This document shows, one piece after another, positions 36,913 through 48,635 of a stretch of DNA of 64,000 nucleotides (positions are counted from its first letter, which is position 1; each line of letters starts with the position of its first letter). A program made the position numbers and the translations under genes. The notes under the pieces were generated by a model, which saw only the letters and a list, made by a program, of their open reading frames with translations, did not search any database and was not told the DNA's origin. This DNA is from Gongronella butleri (Eukaryota; Mucoromycota; Mucoromycetes; Mucorales; Cunninghamellaceae), in the NCBI GenBank assembly GCA_025201375.1, contig JAIWZP010000051.1:124001-188000 (forward strand). Direction: 5' to 3'.

Positions 36913-37090
36913 GATCGAAACAACTGGTATAAAATGCAGAAATGCACCTGGAAGAAAAGAAAAAAAAAAAAAAAGCAACAAAGAAAAAGAGCAACAATGC
37001 AACACGGACGGAGCCCATCGGCTTGTCACCGTCTTGGGCAAAATGGCGGAGGTTCAATGGCATGCTGACCCTTGTCGATCGTGCGCCCAC

Positions 37091-37123
<33 letters not shown>

Positions 37124-38050
37124 GTAATCGGCGCACCAGTCGGGAATCATGGATGCGCACCAGTGAGATTTTTGCATGTCCGTGTGCATCGGCAACAAAT
37201 CTCATGAAAGTGTTCGGTTTCACCACAGGAACGTGTATCAGCGGGTTTCTTACCTTGCGCAGTCGCGATTTTTCTGAAAAATCGTTTAGTTTCAATAATG
37301 TTTCGTCGATCGACGCGTTCCAAACTTGGTCATCCGCACGAAACCGAAGCGTGCTTCAATTTCGTCACGTGTATCATTTAAAATGTCATGATGCTGCCGA
37401 AAAAAAATAGATTGTACCATGAAGGACATAAACGCATAATATTTCAGCTGTTTGGATCCTCTGCAAGATTGCAGCTTAAAAAAATGTGTATTCAAATTTC
37501 AAACGACTGCACTGCATATAGACCAGCAGGTACAGGCACGCCGTATCCAACAAATAATGCTATCATCATACAACAAAAAACCGCTTTGAATGATTAAGAT
37601 ATCATAAGATACCAAGTCAACGGTCCAACGTATCGACGCTTAAAGTCACCTCAAATGAATCAGCGGTCAAAAGTGGTACATACTGTAAAAGCGCCTGTGT
37701 TTTGGAGAGATCCTTCGGCGACTTGGTATGCAATGACTCTGAAAACTATCGCAAGTTTGATTTTGATTTGCGCAGACACGATACTGGTTCGGCGGCTATG
37801 CCTGCCTGTCCTTTTGGCTTTTGCACATACTGTACAGTACTGTACCGTACAGTGAAGGTATGTGCCAAAAGTTTAAGCTCAGTGACAAATGTGTCACCGG
37901 CCTGTCTGTCACTGAATGTCACCGATGGCAAATACCTTTTTTGGCTGCATGTTGCTGCGGGGATCTAAAACGATGATATAAAAAAGGGGGTAAAAAGGGG
38001 ATCAATTCCACCCTTTGCCTTTTTTTTGTTTGCAGAAAATCCTCTTTATT
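36913..38050. other. Intergenic region left of the recombinase gene
   Basis: Holds A-runs (37090-37117) and, nearer the recombinase, a cluster of TGTACAGTACTGTACC words at 37836-37856 and several GTCAC/GTGAC words at 37880-37930. The same GTCAC words recur to the right of the recombinase at 40905-41090, so they may be near the ends of a Crypton-like element. No other gene is seen. Confidence 0.45.
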
Positions 38051-40282
38051 ATGCCCCCTACACGAAATCGATCTGCATCACGTGTGATTGCTAGCAGCAG
38101 CACATCTGCTGCTCATGATAGAAACACGGAGCGTGGCAAAGAAGTTGTGCGCCAGACAATGAATACTTTCACCCAAGAAGTGAGACCAGCAAACACGCAT
38201 GCTAGCTATAAAACAAGACAAGAGAAATTCAGTGTAAGCCATGAATAGCTGCGCAGCGAGGACAATTGCAGTAAAAGAGCGTATTTGAGGCCTAATTGAA
38301 TGTTTTGTATAGAAATTCTGTGCCGAAAGACAATATGTTGATGGTCCAGCAGTCACGGAGGAAAAGATCTTGGTGTATCTGGAGGATGTCGTGTCTCGCC
38401 GTGGCCACCAACACAAAAAACGCGAAGATGGCATGCCTTGCGATTTATCCTTCGAATCGTATTCAATGGAGGTGAAGGCGCTGATTGATTTGCATTCCAC
38501 GCAAGTCATTGACAGAATCGCTGAACCTGGGAAGATTCGAGGCACGGCATTGCAAGCCTGGTTGAAGAACAAGCGCATTGCGGAGCACAAACGCAAGCGA
38601 GAAGAGTATGTGGATCGTGGTGCGCATTCTGCCCAAGACGGCTACTCTGCTGAACAGCTTGTGCAAGTCTCGATGTTCTTGTTTGGCCAAAAAAAAGAGA
38701 TCTCTCTCAGGGATCGTGCTTGGTTTCTGCTCCAGCATATGATGCTGTTGCGAAGCGAAAGCTCGCGCGACATTGATTTGGCGGATCTTTGCAAGGTGGT
38801 CTTCCCTGATGAAGGATTCAGCGAATGTCCTGCGTTGGTGGTTCGTCTCGACCATGGAAAAACTAACAAGTTCGGCAAGGTTGAGTTCGGTGGCGCCATC
38901 CGACACAAGGACCACCGTGTGTGTGCGTTTGGTGCCCTTGCACAGTACTTTTTTTATCGATGGCACATCTCAGGCGAAGAATTTCCAAATTTTGAGAAGA
39001 ACGCGACTTGGTTCGATGTCAAGGCATTCAAGAATGGCCACCCGGAAAATGCAATGACCTATCGAACGCAGCTTAGGGCTGTGAATCGCGTGTTTGAGGC
39101 CTTGAACATTCGCATTTCCAAGAAAACACATTCTGGCCGTGGAAGTGGTGCCCAATTGGCGGAAATCGATGGTGCGACGGAAGAAGACCTGCGCCGCCAC
39201 GGTCGTTGGGAAACTGGAAGCATGGAAAAGTGCTACCTGCTTGCTCTCCCTCGCAAATCCATTCGCATCATCAATGGTTTTTCCTCGGAAAAGGGATTTT
39301 ACTGGCTGCCCCGAGCAAATTTGGACCCCCCCGAGTCGCTGCAAAAGAAAATCTTTCCGCAAGTTGAAGAATGGCTCAACAAGGTCACGCGCAAACTCGA
39401 TGGAACAGAATATTCCATTTGCGCGGAAGCGTTTCTCAACCTTCTGGCGACAATGCGCCGCGTGTTTCTGCAAGATTCCGTGCTGCACCGCGTTGACCAC
39501 CCTGACCATCCCTTGTTTTGGCACGATGTTTTCAGCGACCCTGAATTCATCACATTTGAGCAACAATTGCTTTCTGCCATCAACACAGCGGAAGAACCTC
39601 AAGACCTTCTTGTTCGCCGAGCCTTGCCCGTGGTCAGCGAGCAATTGCAGAACTTGAGCAACAAAATCGACAGCAACCAAGCGATTATTAGGAGCATGAT
39701 ATCTCAGCAGCAAGCGACAACGAGTGCTGATTCTGCTCAGATCGCCAGTGTTCAGCAAGATGTCGGTGTTGTCAAAAATCACCTGGAACACCTGAAATTA
39801 GCCTGCGCGTACTTTGTGAATCCTCACAGCGCAACAATGGTTCCCAATGCAGGTGCTCCAAGCAACAACAATGGCCAAGACCATGCAGCCACAACATCTA
39901 CCTATCGCCTTGATAGAAATGTGCAAAGCTTGGCCGATCTGGTGAAGGAATGGTTTGATGGACTTCCGCCAAGCAAGCCATCCGTGGTTAGTTTGAATGC
40001 CGAGCTTGGTTCCTCTTGGAGGAGTGATCATAAAGGTAAAACGTGCTGAATTCTGTGACAAGAATATTGTTGATTTATGATATTTTTTTTATTTTATTGT
40101 ATACAGAGCGACAATTCTATTCTCGCCGCCAGCGAGTGATCAGCCAAATTGAGCGCCTGGCAGCATCTGATGGTGTGTCGGTATATGACATTGCTGCAAG
40201 ATTGGACAACGAGAGAAAACAAAAAAATTGGACATTGAGCAAGTTCATGACGTACGCACTCAAAAATTCTTCCAATGAGTAG
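38051..40282 (+). CDS. Crypton-like tyrosine recombinase with GCR1_C-type C-terminus
   Basis: Three exons: 38051-38233, 38313-40035 and 40107-40282, all in phase, giving 693 residues. Exon 1 holds a Ser/Arg-rich start and THASYKTRQEKFS, the beginning of the SAM-like DNA-binding part. The catalytic domain has Arg208 (MMLLRSESSRDIDL), the box His334-x-x-Arg337 (KKTHSGRGSG), His357 (RRHGRWETG) and Tyr369 as nucleophile (EKCYLLALP). The tyrosine-recombinase set R-HxxR-H-Y is therefore complete. The C-terminal exon resembles the GCR1_C DNA-binding domain (QFYSRRQRVISQIERL, then NWTLSKFMTYAL). This combination is known from fungal Cryptons and from domesticated relatives such as Ndc10. No element ends were identified, so it may be a live Crypton or a retained gene. 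An acceptor-like TTTGCAG at 38030-38036 could mark an upstream intron. Confidence 0.85.
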
Positions 40283-40424
40283 TTTTTACGAAAAAAAATG
40301 ATATTAAATATTCTTTTTATAAAACGACGCGTCCAGAGGCGCGCCGAAAACAGAAAAGAAAGGGGTATTTGCACTTTTTTTCCATGTGTACCATCATGCT
40401 AGCGTACATTATGCTGCATTGAAC

Positions 40425-40682
40425 CCATCCATCCACGTGCAAAAAAAAAAGGTCACCACACTGAACCCATCCATCCACGCGCAAAAAAAAAAAAAAAAAA
40501 GTCACCACATTGAGCCCATCCATTCACGCGCAAAAAAAAAAAAAAAAAAAAAAAAAAGAACACCACACTGAGCCCATCCATCCACGCGCAAAAAAAAAAA
40601 AAAAAAAGGTCACCACATTAAGCCCATCCATCCACGCGCAAAAAAAAAAAAAGGTCACCACATTGAGCCCATCCATCCACGC

Positions 40683-40717
<35 letters not shown>

Positions 40718-40870
40718 TCACCACATTGAGCCCATCCATCCACGCGCAAAAAAAAAAAAAAAAAAAGGTCACCACACTGAGCCCATCCATCCACGCGCAA
40801 AAAAAAAAAAAAAGGGGGGATCACCACATTGAGCCCACCCATCCATCAACGCGCAAAAAAAAAAAAGGTC
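40425..40870. repeat. Minisatellite, nine units with internal A-runs
   Basis: Nine imperfect direct copies of a unit consisting of CACCACATTGAGCCCATCC plus ATCCACGCGC, then a variable A-run (about 10-31 A), then GGT. Unit starts are near 40424, 40462, 40512, 40569, 40620, 40666, 40724, 40780 and 40830. The core differs by a few substitutions (CACACT for CACATT, CATTCA for CATCCA). The A-run is the main source of length difference. On the opposite strand it gives low-complexity frames and no real protein. It lies 140 bases after the recombinase gene. Confidence 0.9.
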
Positions 40871-40956
40871 ACTACAATATCATGGTCCGGAACCTCAGGG
40901 CCGTGTCACTCAGAAAATGTCACGTACATTGTGTACTTGACAAAAATGAGGCGAGA

Positions 40957-40985
40957 CATGGTACAATACATTATGTATTGTGCCA
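40957..40985. other. Imperfect hairpin, 13-base arms
   Basis: TGGTACAATACAT and ATGTATTGTGCCA are inverted with one mismatch and only one to three bases between. It may be a terminator-like or recombinase-related structure; no function is shown. Confidence 0.4.
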
Positions 40986-41129
40986 TTTTCTTGTGACCCC
41001 GACAAATGGCCGCTGTCACTGGGCTAAAATTTGGCTGTGATTTTGTCACTCGTTGTCACTCGTGTAACACAACTTGTGACTCAGGTGTCAGATACAGTAC
41101 AGTATGAGCCTCTGCAAGCATGATAAAAA

Positions 41130-42510
41130 TCAGTCAGCATCTCAGCAAGTGCGCAAGAAAATGTACAAAAGCACAATTTTCATCCGTTTTCGGTTTTGCA
41201 CACAAGTCAAAAATACAGTACGTAAAGCGTTTGATCCCTCCATTTCGATGATTCGATCTCAATGGAGAGAAACTGACGCGTGCTATCGTTTCGATGCCTG
41301 AAGCATCGCGCTATACTGCAAAAAAATGTTCAATTTCACCTTTTAATAGCAAAGAGCGCGTTTTTCAGACTTTGACGGCCTGCTGTCGTGCTGTGCGTCC
41401 AGAATTTTTTTACGTACAGCCTATTTGCCCGCCAATGAAACCTGCGTCACGGTGTAAACTATACAGTACAACGGAAAAATAGAATTTACCGTACATCTAC
41501 TTTCATCTACTCGACTTAGCCATTTTTTGCCATTTTTCTCCACTATATCCAGGATTAATTGGAGGCCTCTGTAGCCCAGTGTTCAAGACGCACGGACCCG
41601 TCCGATTTTTTTTCGACTCGAAAATACCAAAACCCTCCTATGATATTTGTACTAAATTTTGCATTCATCTGGCCACCTGCATGATTGACCCCGCTCCAAA
41701 ATAGCCACATCGAATTCAGCGCAAAATTTGCAACAAAAAAAAAAGCTTAAACCCCCAAAGCGCTACGACCACTTTTGAAAATCCAGGGGTCACTCAGGGG
41801 TCACACATTTCAATCTCAGAAAATACCTAATTTGTAAAATTTCAAACTCCGAGTGATCAATGCATCCCAAACAGGTAATTCCGACGATTTGCAATTTGCG
41901 GACGAAACGGCAGATTGCCCAAACTTTAGAAAAATGCCCAAAGAGTGACGCATGAACGGCGATCGACTGAGAAAAGTGCCTACTTGAGCAAGATTTTTTT
42001 TTGAAAAAATTTAAGGTTTGACACTTCCAAATTAAGGTGGTGGATTGCATGGAATTTTTATATCATATTTTTTATATTTTTTATATTTTTTATTTTGCAC
42101 ATTTTTGTGGTGCGCTGAGTGGGCTGCAAGCTGGTGAAATAATGACTGATGCAAAAAGTTCAAACCCAAGCTGGCGCGCTGCAAGTCATCCCATTGGATG
42201 CTTTGCTCCCCTGTTTGTTAGTAAAACTGCAATAAAAATCAAGAATCTATTAGACCGTTGTCGAGCAAATTGTGATCAAAAATTTTGATGAAAAAGTGAA
42301 TTTTCTCTGCAAGTTCTTCTAGCCATCCATCGATGAAACTAGTCTCCTTCGATAGAAATTCAACAGCTGCTTGCGGTGTCGTCCTATCGGTCGCCGAGAA
42401 AATCGAGATTGAAAATTTTGGAAACGTTTGAAAGGCTTTCACAGGCGTACAAAAGTCATGCATCGAGCCAACAAACATTCTGGAAATGTCGTCCGAGCCT
42501 GTCTGATATC
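41130..42510. repeat. Dispersed repeat family R1, copy B (long)
   Basis: Collinear with copies A and C. It adds, beyond copy A, the blocks CCGTTGTCGAGCAAATTG, GATGAAAAAG, TTTTCTCTGC, AGCCATCCATCGA and GAAAGGCTTTCACA that copy C also has. It holds no long open frame and no clear ends. Confidence 0.8.
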
Positions 42511-42571
42511 ATACGAACAATGCAATTTTTTTTGAGATCAAAGAAGAATTTGACCAAGACACTGTTACGTG

Positions 42572-43607
42572 CTGTACTGTACAGTACAGTGCCCGGACAA
42601 AAAAAAGTTTCGCTGTGCATGATTCTCTGCAGTGCAAGGTATCAATTAATCGCGTTAATCTCTGCTGTATTGATCAATAATGGCTCCAGTGATATGAAAT
42701 TTTGCAGGAACAATGATTTAAAAGTAAAAAAACAATTCTAAAATTATGAAATGGCTATGCCAAGCCGGTATTGAAATAGATCAAAAAAGGGATACCTGAC
42801 GCGTCACGCGACGCGACGCGTGCCTACGCGTATACAATGGCCTGTGGAGATGAATTGGCGTTATGAACACCATCTCCAATTTTTTTTTGCAACGAGTGCA
42901 ATGGTGCCTGATTGTATTTTAAGAATCAATTCCATGTTACATGCATTGCATCGGTGCTGTGATCGAATAATGTAAAATCATCATGTGACACGCGTCACGC
43001 GTCAGACGCGCCAAAAGTCGCGATTTCCTTCGTAACATGGTCGTAGTGCTCCTACTGGTCAACCAATCGATAACAGTCTATTCTAGTTCTTTAAATTAAA
43101 TAAGTACAATGGTTTTAAGCCAACTAAGGATTAAAATTAGATAACAGAGATGGCAATTGTTATTCCAGATGCAACTGACGCGTGACGCGTGTCACATGAT
43201 GATTTTACATTATTCGATCACAGCACCGATGCAATGCAAGTAACATGGAATTGATTCTTAAAATACAATCAGGCACCATTGCACTCGTTGCAAAAAAAAT
43301 TGGAGATGGTGTTCATAACGTCAATTCATCTCCACAGGCCATTGTATACGCGTAGGCACGCGTCGCGTCGCGTGACGCGTCAGGTATCCCTTTTTTGATC
43401 TATTTCAATACCGGCTTGGCATAGCCATTTCATAATTTTAGAATTGTTTTTTTACTTTTAAATCATTGTTCCTGCAAAATTTCATATCACCGGAGCCATT
43501 ATTGATCAATACAGCAGAGATTAACGCGATTAATTGATACCTTGCACTGCAGAGAATTATGCACAGCGAAACTTTTTTTTGTCCGGGCACTGTACTGTAC
43601 AGTACAG
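42572..43607. mobile_element. Foldback element I with 430-base inverted arms
   Basis: The left arm 42572-43005 and the right arm 43175-43607 are nearly perfect reverse complements. A 169-base centre lies between. Both ends read ACTGTACAGTACAGTGCCCGG. Inner landmarks include GACGCGTCACGCGACGCGACG and a GGCCTGTGGAGATGAATT segment, present inverted on the right. No transposase is encoded. This is a MITE- or foldback-type, non-autonomous element. No reliable target duplication was found. Confidence 0.85.
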
Positions 43608-43714
43608 TATAATTGGGAAATTGTCGATATTTTGGATTCATTTGAACAACGACGACCCAACTGACCTCGGGGTATCAACGTCTCGCCAAAAACGCGTGCG
43701 GAACTACAGTATCC

Positions 43715-44748
43715 TACTGTACCTACAGTACCCGGACAAAAAAAGTTACCCCCTGGCAATTTTTTGCAATGCCAGCACTCAAGCTAATCACGTTAATCTC
43801 TTCTGTATTGTTTGATCAGAAATGACTCCGATGACATGAAATTTTGTAGGAATAATGGTTTAAAAGTATAATAACGATGCTAAAATTATAAAGTAGCTAT
43901 AGCAAGCGGATTTTGAAATAGACCAAAAAAGGGGTACCTGACGCGTCACGCGACGCGACGCGTACTCACGCATATACAATGGCCTGTGGAGATGAATTGA
44001 CATTATGAACACCATCTCCAAATTTTTTTGCAATGAATGTGATAGTATCCGATTGTACTCTATAAACCAATTTCATGGTACTTGAATCACATCAGAGTTG
44101 CGACCGATTTTGTAAATCCGCACTGTGACGCGTCAGACGCGTCGTACGATGCAATTTCCCCAATATAATCTTTGTGCTCTAAATTTTTAATAAAATCGCA
44201 ACCAATCGAAAGCAGGCTATTTTAGCTCTTCAAATTAAATAATCACGGTGGTTTCAAGCCAATAAAATGGTTAAAATTACGTGCCAGAGATGAAAATCGT
44301 TATTCCAGACGCGTCTGACACGTGCACGCGTCACAGTGGTATTTTACATTTATGGATCACAGCACCGATGTGATGCATGTAACATGAAATTGACTCATAG
44401 AATACAATCAGACACCATTGCACTCGTTTAGAAAATTTTGGAGATGGTGTTCATAATGTCAATTCAACTCCACAGGCCATTGTATATGCGTGAGTACGCG
44501 TCGCGTCGCGTGACGCGTCAGGTACCCCTTTTTTGGTCTATTTCAAAATCCGCTTGCTATAGCTACTTTATAATTTTAGAATAGTTATTATACTTTTAAA
44601 CCATTATTCCTACAAAATTTCATGTCATTGGAGTCATTTCTGATCAATACAGAAGAGATTAACGTGATTAACTTGACAGCCACTTTGCAAAAAATTGCCA
44701 GGGGGTAACTTTTTTTTGTCCGGGTACTGTACTGTACCGGTACTGTAT
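43715..44748. mobile_element. Foldback element II, paralogue of element I
   Basis: Starts about 110 bases after element I in the same orientation. The left arm runs 43726 to about 44140 and the right arm about 44309-44748. The centre (about 44145-44305) is also similar to the centre of element I. The ends share TACAGTACCCGGAC. Arms are diverged by scattered substitutions from those of element I, and slightly from each other. No coding capacity. It is a separate insertion or an old duplication of element I. Confidence 0.82.
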
Positions 44749-45419
44749 CATACTGCAAAGTTTATAAGAGATGATCCAACAACCAAGGTTTGTAGATTTT
44801 AATATTGGATTTGAGAAAATCTTTGAAAAAGTGCTAATGTGGACAAATCATCGTCTTGCTGGTCTCTGGTTTTTAATGATTTTTGAAACGAACGAGCGGA
44901 ATGATCAAATGGCACTACTTTTTGGCAATGTTCCAACCCTTGTTTTTGGCGTTCAGATTGAATTTGCAAGTTTTCGTGAAATTGGCGATTGCCTCGACAA
45001 CGGCCTGATGATGATCGACCTCCGGTTTGCACTTTTTTCCTAAAAAAAAGAGGCGCAAATCGTACAAGTAGTGGTAAATTTCGCAGTGATTGAAACACGA
45101 TCTCACGTTCTCACGCGAAATGATTTTTAAAAACGCGCTACAGCGGTACAGCCTACGTATCTACAGCCAGATTTTCAGCAATGTCAAGTTTCTCGCCGAA
45201 CTAGCCGACTGATATTGGAGTTTTAATTTTTTTCTGAAAAGAGAGGAGCCGCCAAATCCTATAGTACCGCTGCAATGAATTCTTGGTGGTGAAATGATTT
45301 TTTTCGAGTTTTGGAAAAAAAGATGTTGTTGGTCCGGTCAAAATGCATCTGTTGAGGGTCTTCCGCTTGAGAGGCTCAATCCCAGATACGTAGAAAATCC
45401 AACAATAATCACCTTGAAC
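44749..45419. other. Unassigned sequence between foldback and tandem arrays
   Basis: A 90-residue frame at 44771-45043 has no recognised motif and overlaps one on the other strand. I see no gene and no structure. Confidence 0.4.
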
Positions 45420-45479
45420 ACGGGGTGAACACGCCTGAAAACGGGCTGACGAAGCGCTGGAAACGCATGAACACGGACT

Positions 45480-45800
45480 TTTTCGAAGTCTTCTCAACAT
45501 TCGTTTGGTTTTTTACAAATGTCGTTCACGAAGTCTTCACAAGTCAAAACGTTCGTTTGATGTTTTTACTACGAACGTGGTTGTTGTTCGCGAAGTCTTC
45601 ACAAGAAGTCAAAACGTTCGTTTAATTTTTTTACGAACAACGTTGCTTGCGAAGTCTTCATAAATACAACGTGCGTTCGTTTGATTTTTTACGAACGCTG
45701 TCGTTCGCAAGGTCTTCACAGTGTTCGTTTGACTTTTTTTTTTTTTTTACGAAGGTTGTTGTTCGCGAAGTCTTCACAAGTCACAAAGTTTGTTTGATTT
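45480..45800. repeat. Degenerate tandem array, about 50-60-base unit
   Basis: At least five copies of a unit built from GTTCGTTTGATTTTTT, then ACGAACG, then GTTCGCGAAGTCTTCACA and AGTCAAAAC. Units differ in length through their T-run. Confidence 0.7.
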
Positions 45801-46100
45801 TTTTATGAACACGCCCTAAACACGCCCTAAACACGCCCAACACGCATAAATACGGGCTGAAGCGCTGAACACGCCTGATACACGGCCTGAATGCGTGTAT
45901 GAATGATAGAGCAAGCCTGAACAAGCCTGAATACGGGCTGAACACGAGCTGAATACGCGTTGAATTCGTCTGAACTCGCCCGAACATGGCCTGCATACTC
46001 GTTGAATACACGCGCCCGAATACAGTCTGAATGCGCGTTGAATACGCATTGCATAGGTATGCCTGAATACGCCCGAATACGCGTTGAGTACGCCTGAATA
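45800..46100. repeat. Degenerate short tandem array, CTGAATACGCG type
   Basis: A string of about twenty imperfect repeats around CTGAACACG(C/A)C, GCCTGAATACGC and CGTTGAATACGC, with a period of roughly 12-13 bases. A small outlying patch with the same words lies at 45420-45475. It yields low-complexity frames in several phases. Confidence 0.75.
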
Positions 46101-46194
46101 CGCTGAATTTAGCCTTCATTTTAAAAGGCATGAAAAGCATCCTACAAAAAAACATTTTTAGGTTTGAATTAGCAACTCGAAGCGCTCTTGTTCA

Positions 46195-46290
46195 AATGAG
46201 CCCACCCTTGGGCCCCTGTGTCTGCTGGACGGCGCGCAATGACGACTTTTGAAAACCACGAATTTTCCAAAGGGTACAGTCGACCCCCCA
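46195..46290. repeat. R2-family fragment
   Basis: About 95 bases match the beginning of R2: CAAATGAGCCCA, then CTGGACGGCGCGCAA, then CACGAATTTTCCAAAGGGTA and CAGTCGA. The match stops after that, so the copy is truncated. Confidence 0.55.
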
Positions 46291-46742
46291 AAAAATCGAG
46301 TGTTTTGTTCGCTTTGATTACTTTTGCCATGCAATCAATGTCAGCACTCAGTAGGGAGGTCCGTTCCCCAAGGTCAATCGGGGTAACCTTCCTTGTACCT
46401 TTTTTTTTTACGCGCCCCGTGTTACACAAACGAATCTGTTGTCTCACGCTGCATTCAGGGGAAGATTGTGGGTTTATCATATAAGCCGGTTGTTCGGACT
46501 AGCGATGCTTATGCACGAGAGTTGTGCCATGCACCGATGCACGCGACCCTACGTGTGTGTTTTTATGTTTATACGATTTGTGATTAAAAATGGCTATTTT
46601 TATTGTAAATGTGTTGTGTGGGTAGCACGATTTGTAAGCTGAGATAAAAAACAATGTACCAAAGATATAATGTAAAGGGAGCGCAGGGCTCAAAATTGGG
46701 GATCTAGGGGGAAAAAAAAGAGGGGACAAGAGCAGGAGTTGC

Positions 46743-48115
46743 CTATCGGTGTCCATGGCCGGCGACGACTTTCTTGTCTTCCGGCATTTCGGAGGCAGGC
46801 GAAGGGCCGCCAGGGCCGTTTGTGGGGTTGTAACCGACGGTTTGGTAAAATTTGGCAAGTTGAGCCGGGTCGATGGGGTAGGTGTGCTGTTTTGCGGGGA
46901 ATTGCCTTGATTTCACGTCGAGATGGTATTCTTGCAGCGCGTTTGTCATGATTTGATTGAGATTGACGTACTGCTTTGTGAACTTGGGGACGAAGCGATC
47001 AAAGATGCCCATGGCATCATTGTAGACAAGCACCTGGCCGGAGCAATGGACGCCAGCGCCAATGCCAATGGTAGGCACTTTGAGCTTTTGGGTGATGCAC
47101 GTGGCGACCTCCTCGGGCATGGCCTCGACGATCATCATAAATGCGCCAGCGTCTTGCACGGCCATGGCATCCTCGAGCATTCGAGTGGCCTGTGTTGCGG
47201 TCTTGCCCTGGACGCGGAAGCCACCCAACGATGATTGACGTTGCGGCGTCAAGCCGATGTGGCCCACCACGGGGATACCCACCGACGTAAGGCGTCGAAT
47301 TGTCTCGGCCATCTCTTTGCCACCCTCCAATTTCACAGCCTCGGCATTGCCCTCCTTGATGAATCGCAATGCGGTGCGCACAGCGTCCTCAGGCCCACTC
47401 TCGTAGCTGCCATAAGGCAAATCAACGACCAAAAAGCTCGATTTGCATCCGCGCGCCACAGCACGGCAGTGATGCAGCATTTCCTGGAAAAAAGAGACAA
47501 AAAAAAAGAGAAAAAAGAAAAAAACGGTGAATTGCCTGTCGCGACGCGTTCTGAGACAAAAAAAATGGAAAAAAGATAGAGCGCCACTTACGTCGACAGT
47601 CAGCGGATTGGTCGAGTCATAACCTAGCGCCACCATGGCCAATGAATCGCCCACCAAACACACGTCAATGCCCGCGCGATCGACCATGAGACCCGAAGGG
47701 TAATCTTGTGCGGTCATCATGGAGATGGGCTCGCCCTGTCGGTACATCTTGGCCAGGTTCTTGATGGTGACCTTGCTGCGCCCTGCAAAAAAAAAAAAGT
47801 CAAAAAAAAAAAAAATAGGGCACATCAGCCTCACTGTGCTGTGCCACGGCCCACTATGCAGAAGCAGTCTCCATTCCCCACTTTTGCTCGATCACCATGA
47901 CAAAGCAGGGCATGGCTTGTGTCACACCCACTTTCCTCTTTTGACTTACGTTGCACGGAGCCATTTGCAGCAGGTTCCATGGGAGGCGACGAATAAAATC
48001 TTTGTTGATGAATTGGGCTCAACCACAAGACCCTTGCAGCACCAGCAGTGTTTTGTTTAGCCACCAGACCCAAAGATGGCTTGGTCATTTGCTTTCTCAA
48101 GATCGATTGGAGCAT
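46743..48115 (-). CDS. ECM31: 3-methyl-2-oxobutanoate hydroxymethyltransferase (ketopantoate synthase)
   Basis: Three exons: 48115-47950, 47782-47592 and 47483-46743, in phase, giving 365 residues. The enzyme makes ketopantoate from 2-oxoisovalerate and methylene-tetrahydrofolate, the first step of pantothenate (vitamin B5, then coenzyme A) synthesis. The PanB barrel is plain: MMTAQDYPSG, DVCLVGDSLAMV, SFLVVDLPYGSYE, AEAVKLEGGKEM, VVGHIGLTPQ, MIVEAMPEEV and IGIGAGVHCSGQVLV. The metal- and substrate-binding acidic residues (GDS, VVDLP, E in KLEGG, E in VEAMP) are all present. The first exon encodes an Arg/Lys/Ser-rich N-terminus (MLQSILRKQMTK) that suits mitochondrial import, as reported for fungal PanB. 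The C-terminal 50 residues beyond the barrel are Pro/Gly-rich. Length is usual for fungi. Confidence 0.95.
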
Positions 48116-48635
48116 CCTTGATTTTTTTTTTGAGATGGAACAAGGATGAATAAGAAAAAATAAAAAAGGCGGAGAGAGAGAAAAAAAAAGAAAGAGGAGT
48201 AAAAGGGAAAGGAAAAATGCTTGGCTTCTTTTATAGGTCAGAATTAGGAGGAGAGGGGCAACAGAAAAAAAAAATTTGGTGGCCATTGTTGGATCCGCCC
48301 ACACAACAGACATGTGCGGCCAGTGAAAAAATTGAATTTGTCGTTTGTCATCATTGCTGTGAGGTGAAATGGGAACACACCTGTCTGCCCCTCCTTCCTG
48401 ACTCTTCCCCAATCGCCATCCAATACGAGTTGGACATTAACAAAAAAAGGAGTGGTCCCTTTTACATTGATATAATCAAGAGCAGACGAATTTGGGTTTT
48501 TTTTTGTTTATTTTTACAATGAAAGCCCAACATGTCAAAGGATCATGACGGCCAATGGGTTGGGGTGGGGAAGGCAAATGGGGGAAGTGATATATACGAG
48601 CGCTTTTTTTTTTCTTTTTCTTTTTTTTCAGAAAT

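Noticed and set aside
40425..40870. Possible CRISPR array (regular repeats with spacers)
   Set aside because: The spacers are A-runs, the genome is eukaryotic and no cas gene is present. It is a minisatellite.
44771..45043. 90-residue frame between foldback element II and the tandem arrays
   Set aside because: No motif, a frame of similar length on the other strand, and no start or splice support.
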